A DNA stretch of 64,000 nucleotides from Glandiceps talaboti. Lineage: Eukaryota; Hemichordata; Enteropneusta; Spengelidae. The position numbers were made by a program, and so were the translations under genes. The first letter of the stretch is position 1. Every line of letters begins with the position of its first letter. The notes under the pieces were generated by a model. That model saw nothing but the letters and a program-made list of their open reading frames with translations. It was not told the DNA's origin and ran no database searches. Shown one piece after another: positions 15,070 to 34,104 of the stretch. The DNA is taken from contig NC_135557.1 in NCBI RefSeq assembly GCF_964340395.1, forward strand, positions 22,211,225 through 22,275,224, given 5' to 3'.

Positions 15070-15109
15070 TGTCTGATGATCGCACTATGCGTGAAACTCC
15101 GAGTTACAA
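15069..15109 (+). ncRNA. Hammerhead-ribozyme-like motif, plus-strand copy
   Basis: Plus strand: TGT, CTGATGA (15073-15079), T, stem II CGCA-CTA-TGCG (15081-15091), T, GAA (15093-15095), stem III ACT-CCG-AGT (15096-15104), T15105 as the presumed cleavage base, then ACAA. Stem I has three pairs (TGT with ACA), one fewer than in the minus copy, because GA-repeat sequence abuts it. Core bases are complete. The same reservations apply as for the minus-strand copy. Confidence 0.4.
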
Positions 15110-15132
15110 CCAAGAAAGAGTTCCAGTACTAC

Positions 15133-15135
<3 letters not shown>

Positions 15136-15192
<57 letters not shown>
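15136..15192. repeat. (TA)n microsatellite with degenerate GACA/GGAT flank
   Basis: 57 bp of pure TA, followed to about 15310 by imperfect GGAT, GACA and CAGA units, then two G runs with GTAGAGAGAG between them (15320-15362). Confidence 0.95.
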
Positions 15193-15197
<5 letters not shown>

Positions 15198-15543
15198 TGG
15201 TGGATGGATGAATGGATAAATAGACAGATAGACGGACAGACAGACAAACAGGCAGACAGAGGGACAGTGAGATAGATACAGACAGCGAGGCTCGGACACA
15301 GAGACAGGTGGCCAGGGTGAGGGGGGGGGCGTAGAGAGAGGGGGGGGGGGTAGAGAGAGAGCGCGTTTTTGTCTTGAGTGTTTATCTTGTGTGACTAGAT
15401 CTCAGCCATAGTTGAATCATAAGGGGAATACAATCTGTGGTATATCATATAGATGGCAATAAAAACGAAACTTTACTTTAACAAATGTTCCTAGAGAGTG
15501 AAGAAGATACAGCATCACTAATATAAACACATACTAATATAAA

Positions 15544-15544
15544 C

Positions 15545-15579
<35 letters not shown>

Positions 15580-15580
15580 T
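15544..15580. repeat. (ACAG)n microsatellite
   Basis: Nine units of ACAG in otherwise unique sequence. Confidence 0.95.
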
Positions 15581-16036
15581 ACTGACAGCCTGACACATTC
15601 ACTGGCAAATTTAATCAAAATAGATTGCAGTAAAATAAAGGTCCGTCAATAGTTACATCATGACATAGATTACACATAGATGGATAGAAGTACAATAACA
15701 ATATCAAGTTCACTTGTTTTCTATATGTGAATAATTACAAAGTATAAAATGGAAATTTCAAAGAGTGAAATCCCGATATGGACATTTCCTTGTAGGAGAA
15801 ATCGTAAGATCATTCAGTGTGATCATTCAACTGGTACGGCTAGTACAGGTCACGTGGTACGTCACGTGGTACAGTCATTATGGTAAATAAACTACCTCTT
15901 AAATTGCAGATAAAGTTTTAATTCAATGTTGATGATTCTGAATCACCAGTGTGATGGGATCCCTATCTTATCGCTGTCATTTATTTCCAGGATTTAAAAT
16001 ATGAAAATAAATCCATACCCTTGTCTTACCACTTTA
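15581..16036. other. Unique AT-rich DNA
   Basis: TCACGTGGTACG-like sequence is doubled at 15850-15872; nothing else was recognised. Confidence 0.55.
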
Positions 16037-16262
16037 ACTGATTTCCAGGATTTTGACGGTTTCTGAAGGGAATAAACGTTTGATCTCTTCCACAGGTCTC
16101 TGGGATAGCATGTGTCAAGGGAATACCCTCTTATAATTGTGACTGATTTCCAGGATTTGACGGTTTCTGAAGGGAATAAACGTTTGATCTCTTCCACAGG
16201 TCTCTGGGATAGTACGTGTCAAGGGAATACCCTCTTATAATTGTGACTGATTTCCAGGATTT
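16037..16262. repeat. 105-bp tandem duplication (2.1 copies)
   Basis: The unit beginning ACTGATTTCCAGGATTTTGA starts near 16037 and 16143, with a third partial start near 16246. The copies are almost identical, so the duplication is recent. No coding frame is maintained. Confidence 0.92.
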
Positions 16263-16516
16263 TGTTTCTGGAGGTTATCCCCATCTTTTGTTTTTCACAT
16301 GGAATTCTACGAATTGGAGTAAAGAAGAACCGGACAAGGAAATAGTTATAGCAATAGAAAATTAGAACCCATGCTATATCATCTACTATCAAGTGAAGAG
16401 AGACCTCTGTGCAAATACAGTCAGTTTTACTAACCCTTGTCACTACACTACACTGTAGTTTTATCATACACACGTGTACATGTATGGACAATGTAGTACT
16501 ATGCATGTATATAAAC

Positions 16517-16898
<382 letters not shown>

Positions 16899-19324
16899 TA
16901 ATATTGGTTGGCTGTCCAATATACAAATGAGAATCTAAATTTAACAATTATTTCAAAAAAACATTTCTACTCTAAAGGACAATTTGATGATGAAAAGGAC
17001 CTAAACTACTATCTCTACTTCCGACTTTGTCAATCACACTCATTTGTCTCAAGCAGCACTTCTAATAAAAGTAATTTTGGATGCCGGGCTAATCAATGCT
17101 TTCAAAGATTTCACAGTTAGGCGCCCTCAACGATGATTTGTCGTCGACTGGCTGTGTCAGGAGAGAAAACCCTGAGAATGTCAAGTAATCCCAGTTCTTG
17201 TCTTTTATACTATGCTGGTTTTATTCTGACATTTTGTTTGAGGTTTTCTCAAACGCTGTATATGTCTGTATGTAGAGATAACCAGAGTATTTACTGTATA
17301 ATATCTTATATTGACCTACTTTATCTTCGATAAAATCAAGCTTTGACCACAAATTGATTCATGAAAATCAAATAAAATGAGGCGCGAGTGACGCTGTATA
17401 CCTAAATATAGTATACGTGACGTGGGTTCTAGATTTTTTATACCTTACACTAGTCGATTCATATCGAAAATTCCCCTACTAACCGTACGTGCACGTAACG
17501 TTGACAATTGATGTTATTATATTTTGCCTTTGTAGCTTGATGATGACGTAGTAAATAGTGTTAGATCTATCGTCTCATATAGCAATCTAACGATTCTTTA
17601 TCCCAATTATACAATTTCAAGTTTTACATCGAAAATCATCCTTATTATGACGTAAAGTCTTGTTGGTTGACCATAAGTAGAGAGTAGAGATCTATTTTCT
17701 TATCTTATGACTGGTGTGGTTGAAAACATTAACTGTAGCTTATTTAAGATATTGACGATAACCCAAACAAATGACCTTTGACCCCACTATTCAGCAAAAC
17801 TCCCGCCAAAATCCGATGAACGAAATTATCATTTTTTGTCATATTTGTTTGCACGACTCGGCTTAGTAATTGGACTGGAGTCTGAGAAAAATGTTCCATA
17901 ATTAGTTTATTTTACAGAAGCCCTTGAAATCAGGTTACATAGTAATAGTGTACACGAAGATTTCCAGTCTTGTAAAGTGAATATCTCATTTACACATATC
18001 CGACAGACGTAAAGATAAATATAGCCTTTATATATTTCATTGAATAGAACTTATTTCACCAGAATAATGAGAACATAACATAAAACAATTAAATATATAG
18101 ACTAGCTAATAAAATACTAATAGTATTTAGAATAAACGATAGTATATTTCTGGTGAGGACCATGGATATAGTCCACTAGGGACTAATCTAGTCCATGATC
18201 CTGACTAATACATGAAATTATACAAACATTAACAGCGTACAAATATTAAATAAGATGTGAACAATTAATTGTGTAATGAAAAACAAACTCCGAAAACAGT
18301 GAAAAAAAAAGTATTAAAAAAGTAAACCTAACCAGATATCAGATATTTCATTCAAAAAAAAATTATAACCGATTTATCGTAAGCCAATATTATTTGCATA
18401 CACATATTTATATATAGCTAATTCGGTTATTATGTTCAAATAACGTTTGTATACACGCGGCGTTTTATGCCTACTCAGTTTTTTTATAGGTATAGAAATA
18501 GAACTAGCCAAGACAGCAAACCATTACATTAAAATACACACATTAAACATCGTTTGTCACTCTATCTACGTATTTCTATTTGTTTTATGCTTCTTGCTTT
18601 TACATTGTAAAGGTTATCACACATAACTTCGTTCGGATATCTTTAATGAATTTTTTTCCTGTTGACTTTTCCTGAGACGATTTTAGCAAACGTTTTAGTC
18701 AGTACACATGTACAAGTGTGAGTAGTCTGTTGGTCGTGCTAGCCTAGTATCGAGTCGTGTGGCGATTTGGAATAGTACATGACTGTATATATGATGGGAG
18801 CCCATAGTCAAAATCTCAACACAGCTAGATACTGGGCTAAAGATCCTGCGTGATGTCGGATTTCGACTAACCGTTTCCTTGTAGAAGTTCAATCCGCCAG
18901 GGCGAAGGCTCTCGTCTTCTATTACAGATGAGACCGATTGTGTCACCAGAATATAGTCTACAGACCGTTCATATATTGTCAAAATAGTTTAACACTAGTT
19001 GCCGCACACTGATCAGAGTCATGGTGAAATGGTGAACGGTGAATACCAAGCCTACCAGTGAGATCATTCCCTTCCAGATACTTGAATAGTTCATTCTAGT
19101 TTAGTTTAAGATATGTTGAAGGCTGTCTTCGGATTCAAATCCATCGATAACTACTAAGCCAAAGTCTTTCATCTCGTTTGAATTTATAGAAAATATTGAC
19201 CACCAAATCTGTGAAAACGTGAATTATGAAAACAGGTTTTCATCATAATAGTACAGTGAACAATTGTAAAGATCTTAGGAAATTACTTACACTACTCTAA
19301 CTTGTTACTTTTTATTCTGGAATG

Positions 19325-19325
<1 letters not shown>
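16899..19325. other. Unique AT-rich DNA
   Basis: No supported gene. Short frames at 16.9-17.3 kb (+) and 18.7-19.0 kb (-) have no recognisable domain. Confidence 0.55.
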
Positions 19326-19360
<35 letters not shown>

Positions 19361-19418
19361 CGGCTAGCAATAACAACAACAACAACAACAGCAGCAGCAG
19401 CAGCAACAACAACAACAA
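19326..19418. repeat. (AAC)n/(AGC)n trinucleotide microsatellite
   Basis: AAC units dominate, with an insertion GGCTAGCAAT and a run of five AGC units near 19390. Confidence 0.97.
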
Positions 19419-22021
<2,603 letters not shown>

Positions 22022-25000
22022 TATATATTATGGCGGGGGTGGGGTGGGCAACAAGTATAAGTTAATAATATTTATACAATATACATGGGTTGTACAAGGA
22101 ACACAGGTGTTACAAACACACAAGTTGGGTATACGTTGGTTTTGTGGTTATGTTTACTAAGTAATCTACTTTACTAAAGCACAGTTAACCGTCCCTCGCT
22201 ATTGTCAGGTTTCTTACTTTGTATTACAGCATAATATATAAACAATTGGGTGACATTATACGTGTAATGAAATTTCAAAGACATAGTCGGTGTTAAAGTA
22301 TAGACAGTGGAGGGGAAATGGTTAAACATTGTCAGAAGGCAACGTCACAGAAGACATGCATCAACTATTAACATTTTACTAAAATAGTTTAAATTAGGGA
22401 TTTATGTAAGTATTTTCATTTGAGTAAAAAATCTTATAAACTCGGTTTGTGTCACTAAAACTTGACAAACTAAAAATAGAAATAGATTATTGCTGATTGC
22501 AATAATTATCCCACAATACAATTTTAAAACTATACAGAGTTAGGTTTATGTTATAGATAAAAAAAATTGCCATTAGTACACGTTGAAGTCAATAGAGGTT
22601 TTTCGTTCCCGATCGCTATTTCACACGTCTTTGTACTTGTACACGTGATACAAGTTTAAGGAAAAACGGTTGACATAGTTTCACTTCCGTTACACCTCGT
22701 TTTAGTGAATTAATATGATGATCATTTACAGAGAAATTTGTAAAATGCGATCATCTGTCTTCAATGGTATGTTTAGTGTACAGATCGTTGTATCACTATC
22801 AACTGATTGTTGACATGTGTATTATGTGTCGTATCTGTAGCTGATAATAAATGCACATTATCAGGATTTAGGAACTTACACACCTCGATGGAATGTGTAA
22901 GGTCTGTTTTGTCCATTACAATAAAGTGATATCTGTCAATGCAAGGTAAAAAAACCCGATTTGAACACTGACAGAGTGTTTCAAGATGCAATAGAAATGT
23001 ATTGCAGATAATACCAAACTCAGGTACTGGCCGTAATTCAAAACAGGTACTATGATTGGATTTGAAAGTTTGGGTTTGTTAGTAGCCGCAATCAGTGTCG
23101 ATGGCGATCGAATTGATAATAATGTCTACGATGTAACAGTCCGTGTGCTTTAAGACACGGCTGTATTCATGAATCAAATCAAAATGTTAAAAATGAAGAA
23201 AATAATAACCCTGATCACGTGATTGTACAGTTGACAGGATTTGTAAATCCGGAACCATGTCCATTTCAAAACGCCGTTCACTGAGGTCAGTCTTATTACA
23301 GGAGAGTTTTGTACGGAATAATTCGGCGGTTCGCTTTATGAGTAAAATTAATATCAGTCACCGTAAATAGGTTTTAGCACACTAATAGCAAACCAATAAT
23401 TTATTGTCATACATCAAAATTATCGTCTGCTTTATCATCAAAAGTATCATCTGCTTTATTATAGATCAGACGAAATTTTGATGGCATTGTCACGTGATTA
23501 GTCACCACTAAAGTTATAGTAGGAGCAAAGCGAGAGAGGGGAGGGGATGGCGTGGGGGGGGGGGGGACGACAAAGTTTTGATAAACTTTATGTGTTGTTT
23601 TAGGCTGATAAAATTTCTATAAACATTATCGCCTTCGAATTCAAAAAAGTGTAAAATGTGTGAAGAGAAAAAACCCACAGATCAAGAAAGGCGTAGCCTA
23701 AAAAAGAAGGGAAAATGAAGTATAGTAACTTCTCTGTAACCACCGTCAATACCATTTTACATATTTGGTAAACCGACCACTTGTCCAAACTTCAAGTCCC
23801 GTGGTTTCTCGTGTTAAGTTGATAATAGTATTGACCATCTGACGAGACTATAATTTAATTGGTTCCAGGTTCATATGAATCTTAGTAACTCATGTAAATT
23901 ACAATTGTGTTTGCGTAATGTGAAGACAATTATTATAGACTCTGATTGGCTACAAATCTCAAAATTCAGTGATACAAACCAAACATACTATTTGTTTTAA
24001 ATTGCCGCAATCTTCCCTGGCGTTTTCTGTACAGTATGTTGACTAAGTAACTATGTACTGTCATGTCATTTTAAAAGGCGAACAGCAAGAATAATTGCTT
24101 TCTGTTTTCATTCGTCGATTTTTTTAATATTTCGACTGAATCTATCAACCATTTTATGATAAATGTCAAGGTCGGGTTACTGACTATATATGATGTGTTT
24201 GTCGGCTACTACAGTCAGTTCTAAATTGTTCTTTCGCTGTTCAATTTTACGACACGCAATTAAACGATGCATCTCTCTCCTTTGGCTTTGCACACTTTCC
24301 ATTTAATATGTAATTATATTCTCGTACAACGACACTAGGTCACCATTTATCGTCTTGTTTTCAGCGTTTCTCGGCCCTAGGCATCTTCGTCTTGGATAAT
24401 TGCCATGGTGAATCGTAGTTTTTAACCGCTATAACAAGACATTCAACTCACCTATCACAAAGATAAACCGACACTCACTATAATTTATGTGAACAAATAA
24501 AACGCATTGAAATAGGCTCCTAAGGACGCTAAATAATCAGAAATGTTATTCCGCCTTTGATGACATTGAACTAATAAACGCCAAGTTGTGTTTTAAAACC
24601 GATGTATTCAGTGAAGATCAACATGGGAATTGATGGTACGTAGATGGGATGGCTTGCTCAGATTTAAACGCCTTACAGCAAAATATCACCTATGTGTATA
24701 AACCCCGGGGGTCAAAAACCTAATGTGGTTTGCACTCATACACTTACATAAATCATTTAAAACAACGGGAAAAAATATAAAAGCAATAGAAATACCTCCA
24801 ACCACTTGATGTGACGATAAATCAGGTTGTTTTTAAATAAGGTTGTTTTTAAAGTTAGAACCGAGGTAAATATTGTCACAGTGTATGCATGGGAAAATCG
24901 ACACTGTAGCTTAAGTCTAGCCTGGAGTGTTGAAGGGTATTTATAGAACGAAGTCGACTCGATAACTGAGTCTTGATTGTTTGTAGACAACGTATTGTCA

Positions 25001-26437
25001 AACAAACAAGTTAAATGAATGTTGACTGCCTTGTTCGTTATTACAGTGATTCTATATGTGTTTAATTACTGTGGGAAGCTGTACAAGTGTTCCCCTTATT
25101 CGGGGATTAACTGAAACAAGAGGATTAGGGCGACACTTTATTGAGGAATGTCCACGTGCACACCTATAGAAGTCATCCTCTAATACCCAGAGGGGTCTTT
25201 ACAATAATCAGACTGAGTACAAACAACTTTGGACGCTTGGTGTTGATTTCATGCTATTCGACGATAAGGAGGAGGGTATTCCAAAAATTCAGGGAGGTGC
25301 TATCAACCCTCGTTACAGACACTCATACTACGAACATGTTATGATAGCTCGCCACTCTCATGTATTCTATTTTCTGCTAAATATTGACTTAATACTTGTT
25401 ACCGTGGTGCGATACAACACAAATGAACAATGCGGTCTGTGAAAGCGAGCTCCGGGAAGGAATTTTCTTTCTTTGGAGCCGAAAAATGGTCGCAATATGC
25501 GTTTTAAGTGTAAACTTTGATTAGTATTAAAAGTTCGTCTTTCGCCGGTCTCTTCATTTTTGCTTGATAAACATCTAGTATTACAAAGCATGGGTAGCTG
25601 TCAATACAGGTGACAAACACGAATTTTTGGAATGCACCTTTTTTGTTCACTCGAACAAACACATCGGAATTTCAACTGCATAGCTGTGGTTTTCTCGCGA
25701 TCGTAATCAAAAACTACTTAATGCCAACGACCGCAGAAAAATCCGATTTTGAAAACAGTGTAGTGAAAAGGGAGACAAAAAGGTAATTTGGAAAACATAG
25801 TTTTGTTTAAATGTGGTACGTTGAAAAACAAGACGACACCTCCACCGCATGTCATCACCACTCGTCAACAAGCACGTGTATAATTGTTGGCTTTAAAAAC
25901 GATAAAGTGTTCGAGCTAAGCTTTCTTCAAAAAAACAACTTAAACCACTAAGTATTAAGTGTAACAAACAACTTAAACCACTATTGATAAGAATGTGACG
26001 CGATTCTTCTGTGTTTTTTTTGTGTGTGAAAAGTTTAAATTTGATTTTCATCATTCGTGAGTGTTTCATATACTTTTCTCCAGAACGACAAAAATGAAAA
26101 CGTTGCATCTTTTATCAAACTCAACTTCATTTAAAAATACTATTCAACAATTTAAAGTTTCAATTAACCTAATTGTTTATGCTTAGTCTGGTCGTCTTAG
26201 AAGTTTATACTCAAATAATTGTTTGATTGTCTGAGGTTTATCGTAAATAAGTATTATTAACAAACATCATTGCCCCACTGTCTGCAAAGAAATAAATTAA
26301 AAATGTAATTTACTAGGAACATCAAGTTTACTTTGTGCATACACCCTACACGTGTAGAGTACATGCTTTGCGTGTACAAGCGTCAGTGATCATAAAGATA
26401 TCAGACAACGCAGCTTAATTTTTTACGCATTAATTGT
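22022..26437. other. Unique AT-rich DNA
   Basis: No supported gene. A G13 run lies at 23554-23566. AAACAACTTAAACCACTA occurs twice 35 bp apart (25933 and 25968), and GGTTGTTTTTAAA is doubled at 24825-24853. Frames up to 82 codons show no domain. Confidence 0.55.
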
Positions 26438-26636
<199 letters not shown>

Positions 26637-29184
26637 GATTGTGGAAAATAAAAACTACCAATTTAGAACTTGTGATGGCTCCCAAACATAATAATTACCA
26701 CAAATTCAACATTTATTCAATTAATTTCCTGAATTTATACGTATTACACGAATTACATGTAGTGTTTTTATTACAATTCAAACTCTACACAACCACGTTT
26801 ACTGAACGTTCACATCATATATTGTTAATCTAGCAATTCAAAAGTTTGTACACCGTATAACAAGCTTATATTCAGAATGTACTTAGGTTGTAGGTAGGTG
26901 TAAGTTATTTTTAGAATGATTAGGAAAAACAATATTTTCCGGGTTGATTAGGTTAAATGGATAAAATACTTCATGTGCTTTGATACAGGAAAACCACAAT
27001 GCTATCACAATAGATACATCAATACGATCCATACCACTGCACATAGAAGGGCCTATCTCGATTTCCTCAGCTAATACTCAGCTCGTTCCGCACGCCTAAA
27101 TTCACGGGAACCGTGTCACTTGCAATCTCATACACACGTTTTCTATTTGATATATTAGGAAGTGGTCAAGGTGTACACGCGAAACAAATTTTCTGATCGG
27201 AATTTTGGTTACAAAAATGTGCATTTGGAGAATTGTAACGAGAGGTGAACTTGAACAACACGAGAACATCGGATCGAACGAGTGCAGTGTCACGGTATAT
27301 TTGGAACAACGCCATCTATGTTCACTCAAAATTGTCCCACTGGGTGGCGCTGTTGCTTGACGTCAATAACATGAGTCACTTCAAATGTCTTCGTCACACC
27401 GGATGAAATATAAGTATCAATTCATATTTGAAGATTTTGAAAATAAAATACTTCCTTTGGAGTATAAACAAAAATCACAAATAAAGATTAACGAACTAAA
27501 CGAATGGTACAGACTAATGTAACGAAAAACAACACCAAAGGTCATTGACCTTAAATGAAACTTACTACGAATCTTGTCGTAAAGTGACGACGTAAAGAAT
27601 GGTGGCGACGATTGGTCAAAAGGTGACTCGTGACGGTTTGTCAAAATGAAGTCAATGACCGCTCGGTCGTTGACGTGGACCACTACTGCCTCAGGCACAC
27701 GACTTCCCGTAGGACTGTTTTGGTAGCGAGAGAATGGTCAAAACCGCACTTTTCAACTTATAGATATACGGAGCGTGTGAAAAGTGACGGTTTTGATAAT
27801 GGTACTGCATATTGTTTTAAACAAACGGAGAGTAAAATAGAAGGAACCACCCATGTGGTACTCCAGTTCACGAACGATGCGGAATTTCAATTTGTTTTAA
27901 ATAGAAATGAAACGAGTTATGAAGGGCTTGACAGTTGTACAAGACGCCGTAGAATTAATGAAACATTTACCTGAAGGCTAACTTTCTTTACAAGGTAACC
28001 TTGGGCGTTGTCGTCCTTACAAACTATCCTGTCTTATATTTCAACACTTTGAAGTACGGCCAATGATTTCATCTTTGTGTTCGGATATCAAATATCAGCC
28101 TCAGATTTCAAATTGAAATGTTTTGTTGGTCGTTATTACTTTGGAGACAGGTAGTACCATTCTCGGGACATTAAATCCACATTATGGTTATTGTTGTATT
28201 GCAAGGTAATTATAGAATCAATCAATGTCTACCAGTAAAAATGAAATCAACAACAGGTGTGAGTTTTAAGTCAGTTTACCATCACCATAACAACCAGATA
28301 TATATTCATCCAAAATCTGTCTTTTTCTTCTCAAATGCTATTTCACTTGTCACTATGTTGCCATTATCGCACCAATATAAGGAATGCGAATAATATCCGA
28401 CTGTTGTTAGCACAGTAGTTTGGATGCCAAAGTGATTTATTAATGTGAGTGGAGGTGTAAATCGTAGCGATACCATATAGGAACTATACTAACTAGACTA
28501 TTACCACAGGGACTTGTTTGAAAATGTCATTCGCATACTGTCAAGCCAATAGCCAAAAATTACACAAGTGTGTTTTAACATGGTGCCAACAATCAGACCG
28601 TGTGGGAAAAAAACCCGGTGACATTGTATACTTGGAAACAGTACAATTACAAACAGTGACAGCAGATTTAAAGTTACTAATGCTAAAGTAGAGCTGGTTT
28701 GCATTTTTTTAAAAAGTTGCACAAAAAGTGACAAAGCAGTGATCGACTATAGCAATAACGCGTGTTGTATAAATTTGCACTATGACATTTCAAGTCTCCT
28801 TCTTTTTCATGGATATAATACAAGAACATTTGTACAGTATATTGTTATAAATTTTGTAGGCAGTTTTTTTTTCTAAAAGCAATAAAATAGTCAATCTCTG
28901 CCATCCTTTGAAATCTATGTTTTATGTTTTGTCCTATTGTAAACACTGGCATGAGTTCAGGGCTACCATTTTGGCGCGAACACAACTGGAATTCTGCCGA
29001 CATGTATGTTAGAATAAACGAAGTTAACGATCGATAGCAGCCAAATTATAACCAGTATGTTGAAATAAAAAGCCAATAATCCGACAGGTCATTTATTCTA
29101 CAGGAATACATCCAAATAAATTTGAGGTAAACAGACTTGCGTGCAGTGTTACAAAAAAAGTCGTTCAAGATTGCGTAATTTCGG
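26637..29184. other. Unique AT-rich DNA with a shared palindromic motif
   Basis: AATGACCGCTCGGTCGTTGA lies at 27654-27673, exactly repeated at 29821-29840; its left part recurs inverted at 48627-48642. A CTCF-like site is at 27337-27350 and a TGACGTCA at 27358-27365. A 114-codon frame at 27630-27974 is not recognisable and is not called. Confidence 0.5.
27337..27350 (+). promoter_or_regulatory. Weak CTCF-like site CCACTGGGTGGCGC
   Basis: One mismatch to the core CCASYAGRKGGCGC. A TGACGTCA palindrome lies 8 bp downstream. Sequence match only. Confidence 0.25.
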
Positions 29185-29260
29185 TAGCCTGGAATCTATG
29201 CGGATTGGATTTTTACATTTTTCTCTCCAATCATTTCCAGTCCGCATGGATTCTAGGCTA
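29185..29260. mobile_element. Fold-back element with 25-bp inverted arms
   Basis: TAGCCTGGAATCTATGCGGA (29185-29204, continuing to 29209) is the near-perfect reverse complement of 29236-29260, with three mismatches. The spacer is about 26 bp. It could be a tiny MITE or a recombination product. Confidence 0.6.
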
Positions 29261-30150
29261 TAATTCTGGTGACAAATTAGCCTAGATGCTTTTGTCGTTG
29301 ATTTGGGTGGCAACTCACATGTGGGTAAATAGCCCAAATAAATAACAAGCACATACTAGGCTAGTGGCAGGTATGCTATAAAGGAATGAACCTAACAGAG
29401 TTCAGGCACAGCTCGGTCAACTTGAATTCGTCTAATAATGTAGCCTCACAGACATGTCTTTGTACGTTACTACTTCAAGAAGTTCTCTCTTGGTGTAGAG
29501 AGCGTCTTGACATACCATTACAAAGACACCGTGAAGTGTTGGGGCTACCTATCAAGCAACATATATGAACTCATTTGAGGACACATCAATGCGAATGTGA
29601 TTTAAATAACTGTAAATTGTTCCACATCTTTGAGTTAAAATGGATTGAATTATCGTCAATTTACGGTTAAAATATTCGCAAAAAGTATCTTAATTATCTT
29701 GATTAACATTGACTTTTTTTTTAAAAATTGAGGTTGCAAAATAATGTGAACTGTATACCTTATGGAATGTTTGAAGTGTTTGGAATTCTTGCCTTGAAAC
29801 ACAAGTTTACTAGCCGGGTGAATGACCGCTCGGTCGTTGACCTGGTGTGGCCAACGCAGAAAGCCTTTATTTTTGGGTCACAATGTGTCTTCAGTATTTA
29901 CAATGTCTATGAGAATCGGAACTTATTCTCTATGATAACAGGATGTGTTCATTTATATACGACCCTCGTCTACACTATTGTTGGGTTATTGTCTAGCGTG
30001 TCGGTCACTTGAAATTGGATAACCATGGCGAATTACTACAAACCCTGCACGTGTACCAACGTTACTTATTACTCATTCAACTTGAATTGGTAGCGATGAC
30101 GTCAGTCGTAAACAAGACTATAGATAGCTGAACCAATAAAACAACATAAA
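29261..30150. other. Unique AT-rich DNA
   Basis: Contains the second AATGACCGCTCGGTCGTTGA copy (29821) and a TGACGTCA (30097-30104). No gene was recognised. Confidence 0.5.
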
Positions 30151-30550
30151 TTAATTTTGGCGCCAAAGGTTTCTGTCGTCTGCGCCAGCATTAGAAATTT
30201 GTAATGAAAGTCCAGTTTTGCACTGAAGTTTTTGGCGTCAACAGGGTCAGATGTGAAGAGTTCACTCAAGTTTGACCCCATTTTGATTTACATGCTGATT
30301 TAAATTTCGGCACCAATGTTTTCTATCGTCTGCGCCTGAACGGAGAGGTTTGTACTTAATGACAAATTTACATTGTATAAAGTTGTCGCCAAAAGGGCCA
30401 TATCAAACATATCAAAGGAGTTTCGTGTTGCTTTAGACCTTGTTTTGATTTAAATATTACAGTCAGTTCTACATATATATTAATTTTGGCGCCTAACTTT
30501 CTGCCGTCTGCGACAGAAAATAGAAGTGTGTAATTATGATGACAGCACAG
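30151..30550. repeat. Decayed three-copy tandem repeat (~150-180 bp unit)
   Basis: The block TTAATTTTGGCGCCAAAGGT followed by TTCTGTCGTCTGCGCC starts at 30151, again diverged near 30299 (TTTCGGCACCAATG, TCTATCGTCTGCGCC) and near 30480 (TTAATTTTGGCGCCTAAC, TGCCGTCTGCGAC). The segments after each start also resemble one another. An old tandem duplication is the simplest reading. The first copy contains the perfect E2F-like palindrome TTTGGCGCCAAA (30156-30167). Confidence 0.7.
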
Positions 30551-30848
30551 GTCGTCAAAAGTCGAACATGTGACACGGGACGATTGGAGGTGAAATTTGT
30601 TTGTGTTTACTTGAATAATTTACATCTATGTTTTAATAGTAACCTCAGGACATTGAAATATCTTGAAATTAAAGGACAAAGTGACGTAATGATATGGTAA
30701 TATGGGTGGGGGTTTATATTGTGACATGTTCACACATATTTCGGGGTTTCTCACACAACGTGGCACATATGCAAGTAGAGTTGTTATCAATTATCAAAAT
30801 GCACACATTCCGCAATTTTAAATATCCAATGAAATGTTAGAAGGAAAA

Positions 30849-34001
<3,153 letters not shown>

Positions 34002-34104
34002 TGTTTGCAGACGGCGAGGTAAGTCGGGATTCGATGCCGACATGCTCCCTTCCTTCTCTGGTGTAGAGGAACGGTATCAGCATCGAGTCCCGACTTACTC
34101 CGTC
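34002..34104. mobile_element. Fold-back with GTAAGTCGGG arms; two copies of a four-copy ~30-bp motif
   Basis: The left arm (34010-34040: GACGGCGAGGTAAGTCGGGA then TTCGATGCCGA) is the reverse complement, with a few changes, of the right arm (34077-34104: TCAGCATCGAGTCCCGACTT then ACTCCGTC). The same motif occurs singly at 35309-35342 (ATCGAGTTCCGACTTACTCC, then ATCTGCAAAC) and at 61990-62018 (GACCCGACTTACTCCGTC). The outer TCTGCAAAC is shared by the left arm and the 35.3-kb copy. It is probably the tip of a dispersed element. Confidence 0.65.

Larger units (their letters stand above)
14971..15136. mobile_element. Fold-back pair of retroelement-like fragments, probable Penelope-like termini
   Basis: Two ~65-bp arms (14971-15035 and 15070-15136) are near-perfect reverse complements. 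They share GGTAGTTCTGGAACTCTTTC, TTGGTTGTAACTCGGAGTTT, and CACGCATCGTGCGATCATCA with only a few mismatches. The loop between them is (TA)n-(GA)n, and (TA)n also bounds both outer sides. Each arm carries a hammerhead-like core (listed separately), a combination known from termini of Penelope-like retroelements. That assignment is inferred from the motif, since no reverse transcriptase is present. Confidence 0.55.
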
